NCBI RefSeq assembly: GCF_026625605.1
Contig: NZ_CP113054.1
Span: 1,674,001 to 1,738,000, forward strand
Source of the DNA: Luteolibacter sp. SL250
Lineage (GTDB): Bacteria; Verrucomicrobiota; Verrucomicrobiia; Verrucomicrobiales; Akkermansiaceae
Direction of reading: 5' to 3'
Length of the DNA: 64,000 nt
Shown here: positions 58,535-64,000 of the stretch, in pieces
Numbering within the stretch: the stretch's first letter is position 1
Layout of the letters: each line of letters starts with the position of its first letter
Notes under the pieces: generated by a model
What the model was told of the DNA's origin: nothing
The model's input: only the letters and a program-made list of their open reading frames with translations
The model's database searches: none
Program-made: the position numbers and the translations under genes

Positions 58535-61360
58535 GTGGACACCATCCGGATCCGGGGAGCGAGACAGCACAATCTGAGGAACATCGACGTCGATCTTCCG
58601 AAGGGGAAGCTCGTGGTGATCACCGGACCCAGCGGCTGCGGGAAATCCTCCCTAGCCTTCCACACCCTGTATGCGGAGGGGCAGCGGCGGTATGTGGAGT
58701 CCCTGTCCGTCTATGCGCGGCAGTTCCTCGACCAACTGGAGAAGCCGGACGTCGATTCGATCGAGGGGCTGAGCCCGGCGATCGCCATCGAGCAGCGGGG
58801 CGGGGGATTGAACCCGCGCTCCACCGTGGCCACCGCTACGGAGATCTATGACTACTTGCGCGTGCTGTGGGCGGCGGCGGGCGTGCCGCATGACCCGCTG
58901 ACCGGTGCGCGGCTGCAGAAAATGGGGCCCATGGATATCGTGACGCGGCTGGCCGGACTGCCGGAAGGCACGAAGGTGATCCTGCTCGCGCCGCTGCCGA
59001 AGGAGGAATTGGGCGAGCCGGTGCGGTTGCTGGGGGACCTGCAGCGGCAGGGCTTCATCCGCCTGCGGGTGGACGGAGAGGTGATGGAGATCGAGGAAGC
59101 GTCGAAGAACTGGCCGGAGCTGCCGTCCGCCGTGGAGATCGTGGTGGACCGCTTCGTCATCCGGGCGGGTGTGGAGTCGCGGCTGGCGGACTCCGTGGAA
59201 ACCGCGCTGCGCCTCTGTGGCAGTGAGGCGAGGGCTTCCGTTCAGGAGCCGGAGGCGGACGCCTGGTCGGACCTTTCCTTCCAGACCTCCTACCGGAATC
59301 CGGAGACAGGCTTCACCGTGGGCGAGCTTTCGCCGAAGCATTTCTCCTTCAACTCCCACCTCGGTGCGTGTGAGGCGTGCGAGGGCCTTGGCACGGAGAT
59401 GTTCTGCGACCCGGCGCTGCTGCTGGGGGAGAAGGAATTGCCCCTGCTGAAGGGTGGCATGAAGGGATGGTGGAAGGAGAAGTCCCAGCGCGACGGACAG
59501 TTCAAGAGGGAGACCACCGCCTTGCTGGCACAGTATGAACTGCCGGAGGCTTCGACATTTTCCAGTCTGACGGATGAGGTGAAGCGGGTGCTGCTGGAAG
59601 GTGGCCACCTGGTCACCGGATGGAAGTTGGGCAAAGAAAAGAAGCCGCAGACGAAACGGTTCGAGGGCCTGACCGTCGAGGCGATGCGGAAATACCGCGA
59701 GGCTTCCAGTGAGGCGGGGCGCCGCAGGTTGGCGCGGGTGATGGCGCACCGGCCATGCCGGGTGTGCGGGGGCAGGAGATTGAAGAGAGAGTGGCTCGCG
59801 GTGCGGATCGAGGGGCCGGATGACCGCTGGCTGGGCATCCAGGATTTCTGTGCGCTGGATGTGGCCGGGGCGGTCGAGTGGCTGGAGGGATTCCAACCGG
59901 ACCCGTCGAAGGCGGAGGTGTGCAAGCGGCTGGCGGATGACGTGCGCTCACGCCTTTCCTTCCTGTCGGAGGTGGGGCTGGACTACCTCACGCTGGACCG
60001 CACCAGTGGCACGCTTTCCGGTGGTGAAGCCCAGCGCATCCGGCTGGCAACGCAGCTCGGCGCGGGCTTGTCGGGAGTCTTGTATGTGCTGGATGAACCG
60101 AGCATCGGCCTGCATGCGGCGGACACCGCACGGTTGGTCGGCGCCCTCACCCGCCTGCGGGATCTGGGGAACACGGTCATCGTCGTGGAGCATGATGAGG
60201 AGATCATCCGTGCGGCGGACTGGGTCATCGACATGGGGCCGGGCGCGGGTGCGGGCGGCGGGCTGGTGCTGGCGGAGGGGCTTCCGGATGGGATCGCATC
60301 GCCCACGGGGGAATGGTTGCGTGGGAAAAAGATCTCCGTTCCGGCGGCACCATCGTCGCTCGGTCTGGGGGAGTTGGTCATCCGCGGCGCGCGGGAGCAC
60401 AACCTGCGGAACATCGATGTGAAGATCCTGCTCGGCAGGCTGGTGTGCCTCACCGGTCCCAGCGGCAGCGGGAAGTCCACCCTCGCGGATGACATCCTCC
60501 GCCGGGTGTTGATGCGCCATTTCAACGGCTCCGGCGAGATGCCGGGCGCGCATGATGGCATCGACGGGCTGGAGCAGATCGAGAAGTGCGTGGTGGCGGA
60601 CCAGTCACCCATCGGCCGCAGTCCGCGCTCGAACCCGGCGACGTTCACCGGCGCGTTCGATCTGGTGCGGGACCTGTTCACCAAGCTGGCGCTGTCAAAG
60701 CAGCGTGGATACGGCCCGGGACGTTTCAGTTTCAATGCGGCGGGCGGCAGGTGCGAGCGCTGCATGGGCAACGGACGGCTGAAGATCGAGATGCACTTCC
60801 TGCCGGATGCCTGGGTGGTCTGTCCGGGATGTTTCGGAAAGCGCTTCAACCGCGAGACGCTGGAGGTCACCTACAAGGGCAAGTCCATCGCGGATGTGCT
60901 GGAGCTGGCGGTGAGCGATGCCCGCGTGTTTTTCCGGCCCATCCCGAAGCTGCACAAGATTCTCGAAATCCTGGAGGAACTCGGCCTCGGTTACCTGAAA
61001 CTGGGACAGCCCGCGAACACCCTCTCCGGCGGGGAGGCGCAGCGGCTGAAGCTGGCCGTGGAATTGGCGAAGCCGCAGGCACCGCACACGCTCTATCTGT
61101 TTGATGAGCCGACCACCGGCCTGCACTTCGGCGATGTGGAAAAACTGCTGGCCGCATTCATGAAGCTGCGGGATGCCGGGCACAGCGTGCTGGTGGTGGA
61201 GCACCAGCTCGATGTCATCGCCGCGTCGGACTGGGTGATCGAGCTGGGACCTGGGGGCGGCCGGCATGGCGGCAGCCTCGTCAGCGAAGGATCACCGGCG
61301 AAGATCCGGAAGGACAAGGCATCTCCAACCGGAAAAGCCCTCGCCCGCATGTCACGCTGA
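58535..61360 (+). CDS. uvrA: UvrA-type excinuclease subunit A (divergent)
   Basis: 941 residues from GTG 58535. Walker A loops are TGPSGCGKSSLAFHTL and TGPSGSGKSTLADD; signatures are TLSGGEAQRIRLATQLG and TLSGGEAQRLKLAVELA, with DEPSIGLH and DEPTTGLH. The second zinc module is complete (GGRCERCMGNGRLKIEMHFL, VVCPGCFGKRFNRE). The first keeps CEACEGLG but has no CPxC partner; the site is replaced by FQTSYRNPETGFTVGELS. It may be a second UvrA-like paralogue rather than the main UvrA. It is divergent from the OmpA gene and 8 bases from the convergent next gene. Confidence 0.87.
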   Translation: MDTIRIRGARQHNLRNIDVDLPKGKLVVITGPSGCGKSSLAFHTLYAEGQRRYVESLSVYARQFLDQLEKPDVDSIEGLSPAIAIEQRGGGLNPRSTVATATEIYDYLRVLWAAAGVPHDPLTGARLQKMGPMDIVTRLAGLPEGTKVILLAPLPKEELGEPVRLLGDLQRQGFIRLRVDGEVMEIEEASKNWPELPSAVEIVVDRFVIRAGVESRLADSVETALRLCGSEARASVQEPEADAWSDLSFQTSYRNPETGFTVGELSPKHFSFNSHLGACEACEGLGTEMFCDPALLLGEKELPLLKGGMKGWWKEKSQRDGQFKRETTALLAQYELPEASTFSSLTDEVKRVLLEGGHLVTGWKLGKEKKPQTKRFEGLTVEAMRKYREASSEAGRRRLARVMAHRPCRVCGGRRLKREWLAVRIEGPDDRWLGIQDFCALDVAGAVEWLEGFQPDPSKAEVCKRLADDVRSRLSFLSEVGLDYLTLDRTSGTLSGGEAQRIRLATQLGAGLSGVLYVLDEPSIGLHAADTARLVGALTRLRDLGNTVIVVEHDEEIIRAADWVIDMGPGAGAGGGLVLAEGLPDGIASPTGEWLRGKKISVPAAPSSLGLGELVIRGAREHNLRNIDVKILLGRLVCLTGPSGSGKSTLADDILRRVLMRHFNGSGEMPGAHDGIDGLEQIEKCVVADQSPIGRSPRSNPATFTGAFDLVRDLFTKLALSKQRGYGPGRFSFNAAGGRCERCMGNGRLKIEMHFLPDAWVVCPGCFGKRFNRETLEVTYKGKSIADVLELAVSDARVFFRPIPKLHKILEILEELGLGYLKLGQPANTLSGGEAQRLKLAVELAKPQAPHTLYLFDEPTTGLHFGDVEKLLAAFMKLRDAGHSVLVVEHQLDVIAASDWVIELGPGGGRHGGSLVSEGSPAKIRKDKASPTGKALARMSR

Positions 61361-61368
61361 CCCTGGGC

Positions 61369-61956
61369 TCATGCCTGGGGTGAAAGTTGCTTCGGGCGGG
61401 GTGGGGTGCCGGAAAGCGCGAGCGTCCACCACTGGATGGCGGAGGTGGGAGCGAGCCACGGCTTTCCTTTCGGCAGCCGCCGGATGGTCTTCCAGATGCT
61501 GGTCCGGAATGAGGGCTGGAACTGGGAAGCGATCCACTCCTCGTAGCGGACCACCCAGCGTAACAGCGGCTGGAAGGCTTCCCAGCGCTGCGCGGGCGCG
61601 GCGGCGGGGGCATCATGCCGGCCGGGAACCGGTGGCTGGTCGGAGTTCCACACCGTGATGAGCTTCCGGTCGCGGCAGTAGATGCAGCCGCATTTCCCGG
61701 ACGGTGCGGTCCAGGAGGCGACCGTCCCATGCAACTCGATCAGGCCGTCCTCCCACTCCGCGGAATAGCAACTGGTCCCCTGCAGGCCGGTGGACGGACG
61801 CCGGACCAGACCGAAGCGTACCAGCGCGTTGCCATCCGGGTGGCGGACGTCATGTCCCCAGAAGATCATCTGCTGGGCCATGCCGCGGGTGGCATCGGCG
61901 AGCTGGGTGCGCATTCGGGATTCGGACATCGGGTGCCGGAATCTCCAATAGCGCAT
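61369..61956 (-). CDS. Hypothetical protein, tail-to-tail with uvrA
   Basis: 195 residues (start could be Met10 at 61929). It begins RYWRFRHPMSESRMRTQLAD and has a cysteine pair in SGKCGCIYCRDRKLITVW that could bind metal, then Trp-rich LRWVVRYEEWIASQF and ASAIQWWTLAL-like segments. No signal peptide or membrane span. I do not recognise the family. It ends 8 bases from the uvrA stop. Confidence 0.6.
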   Translation of the reverse strand: MRYWRFRHPMSESRMRTQLADATRGMAQQMIFWGHDVRHPDGNALVRFGLVRRPSTGLQGTSCYSAEWEDGLIELHGTVASWTAPSGKCGCIYCRDRKLITVWNSDQPPVPGRHDAPAAAPAQRWEAFQPLLRWVVRYEEWIASQFQPSFRTSIWKTIRRLPKGKPWLAPTSAIQWWTLALSGTPPRPKQLSPQA

Positions 61957-62008
61957 TTAAAATGCAATAGCAAAAATAAGACGGAAATCTCATGGCCACT
62001 CCTCCGTG

Positions 62009-62689
62009 TCAGGAGCGGGTATCCTGGTGAGGTTTCAGGATCCGCCGCTCGATGTCGGCGATGACTTTCCGCGACTGGATCATCATGGGGTGGACGGGGA
62101 TGTTGAAGGAGACGTTTTCCGCCCGGTCCCAGACGGAGCTTTCCGCCGGCAGGATGATGAGATCCATGGGAGTGCGGTAGGAGACGATGGGGATGTTACC
62201 CAGCCGGTCCTCAGTGCGCGCGAGCTCCGCGAGGAAGTCGCTCCCGGCGCGCATCTGGACGGCTCCCTCGCTGGGGAATGTCCACGCGGCGGCGGTCCCG
62301 TGGTGGGGTGAGGAAATGGTGATGAAGGTGGCGCAACGCTCCGCACCCCCGAGCTGCTGGAGGTAGTGGCGGGAAACGATGCCGCCCATGCTGAAGCCGA
62401 TGAGGATGATCTTCTCGTCCTTTCCGAACGCTTGGTCGATGTCCTTCTTCAGATGCTCCGCGAGGAAGTCGAGCCCGCCGATGCCGTCGTGGTGGATGAG
62501 CTTCGGCGCGATGCAGCGGATGCCGTGGCTCTCCAGCCGCGCCTTCATTTTCTTGAATTTGCTCCCGTCCTCGAAGATCCCGTGGACCAGAACGGCGTGG
62601 GTGGCGATGGGCTTCCCAGAGACTCCCTCGCCGGCGTGGGCGGAGGCGGTGAAGAGGGAGGCGAGGGCCAGTGAAAGGAGGCGTTTCAT
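62009..62689 (-). CDS. Secreted alpha/beta-hydrolase (lipase-like)
   Basis: 226 residues from ATG 62689, with a signal peptide (about 1-19, FTASAHAGE). The oxyanion/entry loop is HAVLVHGIFEDGSKFKKM and the nucleophile elbow GFSMGGIVSR, then ISSPHHGTAAAW; the catalytic His is probably the one in FNIPVHPMMIQS. PGAP1/DUF676-type esterases act on lipids in the periplasm. It begins 8 bases after the HIT gene, so they probably form one operon. Confidence 0.88.
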   Translation of the reverse strand: MKRLLSLALASLFTASAHAGEGVSGKPIATHAVLVHGIFEDGSKFKKMKARLESHGIRCIAPKLIHHDGIGGLDFLAEHLKKDIDQAFGKDEKIILIGFSMGGIVSRHYLQQLGGAERCATFITISSPHHGTAAAWTFPSEGAVQMRAGSDFLAELARTEDRLGNIPIVSYRTPMDLIILPAESSVWDRAENVSFNIPVHPMMIQSRKVIADIERRILKPHQDTRS

Positions 62690-62697
62690 GGTGGGGT

Positions 62698-63045
62698 TCA
62701 GCCGGGTGGCCATTGCAGGGGGCGTCCGCCCAGGAGATGGACATGGAGATGGGGGACGGTTTCCCCGCCGTGCGGTCCGTTGTTGATGGCGACACGGAAG
62801 CCGGTGTCCGCGATGCCCTCGCTGCGGGCGATCTCTCCGGCGGTGAGCAGGAGGTGGCCGAGCGTGGCGGCATCCTCCGCGGTGGCGGCGGCGATCCGTG
62901 GGATCGGCTTGCGCGGGACGATGAGGATGTGGACGGGCGCCTGCGGGGAAATATCGCGGAAGGCGACGCAGACGTCATCTTCATGGACCATGCTCGCGGG
63001 GATCTCCTTGTCGCATATTTTCTGGAACAGCGTTTTGTCGGCCAT
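62698..63045 (-). CDS. HIT (histidine triad) family nucleotide hydrolase
   Basis: 115 residues from ATG 63045 (MADKTLFQKICDKEIPAS). The triad is VPHLHVHLLGG and the end reads LQWPPG, as in HinT/PKCI-type proteins. These remove AMP or similar groups from phosphoramidates in the cytoplasm. The gene leads a two-gene unit with the lipase. Confidence 0.95.
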   Translation of the reverse strand: MADKTLFQKICDKEIPASMVHEDDVCVAFRDISPQAPVHILIVPRKPIPRIAAATAEDAATLGHLLLTAGEIARSEGIADTGFRVAINNGPHGGETVPHLHVHLLGGRPLQWPPG

Positions 63046-63349
63046 GTGTTCCCAGATTCTCACGGACCAGTTGGGGCCGCAAGACGGAAGCAGGAGCATC
63101 CCGCCGTCTGCCGGGCACGGGTGACGGATCTGTTTCCGTGTTTCGGTTCCAAAGTTGGCATGCCGGGTGCTTTTCTATGGATGTCGCAAGACACAGGCGG
63201 TCCGACTGAGATGCTCAAGGGTTAATGGGTTTTTCCTTCGAGATGATCAGTCGGGCCGCTTTTCCTTTTCACCGCGCGGTGGGGGCGATGATGGCCGGAT
63301 ACCCACTTTGCCGGTTGCCGAAGCTGCGGGACGATGTCACGATTCTGTT
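63046..63349. other. Divergent intergenic region
   Basis: About 304 bases between the HIT gene and the truncated gene at the end, presumably holding promoters for both. No gene, hairpin or clear promoter element stands out. Confidence 0.5.
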
Positions 63350-64000
63350 GTGAAACATCGGATCGTGACCTTCCTCTCCGTGCTCTGTCTGCCGCTCGCG
63401 GCGCAGAATGAGGCACCAGCCCCGGCACCGCCCGCACCTGCGGAAAATGCCTCCCCGGGCGGAGTTCCCGCGGATCTGCTGGATGATCCGCACGTGCTGG
63501 AGGAACTGGCGGTGAACGAATTCACCGCGCCGTCCATCGCGAAGCTTTTCGACACCCTCCAGTTCCTGATGCCGCTGCCAGTGGCGGAGACGGAGCGGAA
63601 ATACCCGCCGTCCACCCCGCGGGAACGCGCGGACCTGGCGATGGAGCTGGGTTTCCTGATCGCGGATGGCTTCCTCGTCGTGCAGGCCGGACAGATGGAG
63701 AAGGTGGAGGCGCTGGCCGCCGACCTCACCCGTTATGGAAAGGCGCTCGGTGTGGGCGACCGTGTGAACAGCCACGCCGCCAGCCTGCTGGAAAGCTCGA
63801 AGAAACAGGAAGTGGAACAACTCAAGAAGGAGCTGGCCTCCACCCAGCGGGATGTGGTGCGGGAGCTCATCACCCTGCGTGATGCGGACCTTGCCCATCT
63901 CATTTCCCTCGGCGGATGGATCCGCGCGCTGGAAGTTTCCACGGTTGCCGTGGACAAGCAATTCTCCCCGGAACGGGCGAGAAAAGTCATGCGTGAGGAC
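63350..64000 (+). CDS. Secreted protein of unknown function, truncated by window edge
   Basis: A GTG at 63350 opens a frame with no stop up to base 64000 (217 codons seen). It begins with a signal peptide (about 1-18, FLSVLCLPLAAQN), then a Pro/Ala-rich linker and DLLDDPHVLEELAVNEFTAP. Helical segments follow (LESSKKQEVEQLKKELAS, REL-ITLRDADLAHLISLGGW), suggesting a coiled-coil. Codon use matches the other genes. No family can be named from this half. Confidence 0.75.
   Translation, partial: MKHRIVTFLSVLCLPLAAQNEAPAPAPPAPAENASPGGVPADLLDDPHVLEELAVNEFTAPSIAKLFDTLQFLMPLPVAETERKYPPSTPRERADLAMELGFLIADGFLVVQAGQMEKVEALAADLTRYGKALGVGDRVNSHAASLLESSKKQEVEQLKKELASTQRDVVRELITLRDADLAHLISLGGWIRALEVSTVAVDKQFSPERARKVMRED

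Overview
The window comes from a high-GC, Gram-negative chromosome that is most likely Verrucomicrobiota (Verrucomicrobiales, near Luteolibacter or a relative). The pointers are an Amuc_1098-type pilus secretin, PEP-CTERM sorting tails, a formylglycine sulfatase, TAT-exported Gfo/Idh/MocA proteins, paired ECF sigma/FecR genes and weak or absent Shine-Dalgarno sequences. Gene calls, motifs and dyads were read by eye. Family names rest on recognised motifs, not on a database search.

Region 1 (1-13.5 kb) starts inside an exopolysaccharide locus (end of a BY-kinase, then a Wza-like export protein). It continues with a PDZ protein, the tail-specific protease Prc, a PLP-homeostasis protein, a DUF971 protein and RecG. 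A convergent sugar dehydrogenase, ribosomal protein S1, a small lipoprotein and the long hibernation factor HPF follow. Region 2 (11.9-23.3 kb, all minus strand) holds an AsmA-like membrane protein, the Amuc_1098-like secretin, a possible 41-residue gene beside a strong dyad, the nrnA-truB-ribF cluster, a TPR/beta-helix membrane protein and glutamine-dependent NAD synthetase.

Region 3 (23.4-29.7 kb) is mixed: two tandem TPR paralogues, a TAT-exported oxidoreductase, a LysR regulator, pirin, a YceI lipoprotein and an FMN reductase. Region 4 (29.7-42.2 kb) looks like a polysaccharide-degradation locus. It has a sulfatase, two mirrored ECF sigma/FecR pairs around a NodB-fold deacetylase, a large clan GH-A-like glycosidase, and a rare-looking SGNH-esterase/glycosidase fusion. 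Palindromic MITE/REP-like elements lie here and at 10.4 and 27.4 kb.

Region 5 (44.1-50.8 kb) is the most interesting part and reads as a metal (probably zinc) acquisition island. A ZnuD-like TonB receptor diverges from two secreted H-x-H surface-protein relatives, a CobW/COG0523 GTPase whose CxCC metal motif is replaced by serines, and a histidine-rich PEP-CTERM protein resembling the Zur-repressed all3515 family. The two promoter regions share a GCA-N7-TGC dyad that may be the Zur operator; no Zur gene is in the window.

Region 6 (51-64 kb) holds tRNA-Val(GAC), a BlaI-type repressor fused in frame to a histone-H1-like Lys/Ala/Pro tail, a thioredoxin-fold protein without a CXXC, a LysM lipoprotein, TatD, TrpF and a secreted FAD oxidoreductase. 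It ends with an OmpA protein, a divergent UvrA, a lipase/HIT pair and a truncated secreted protein running off the end.
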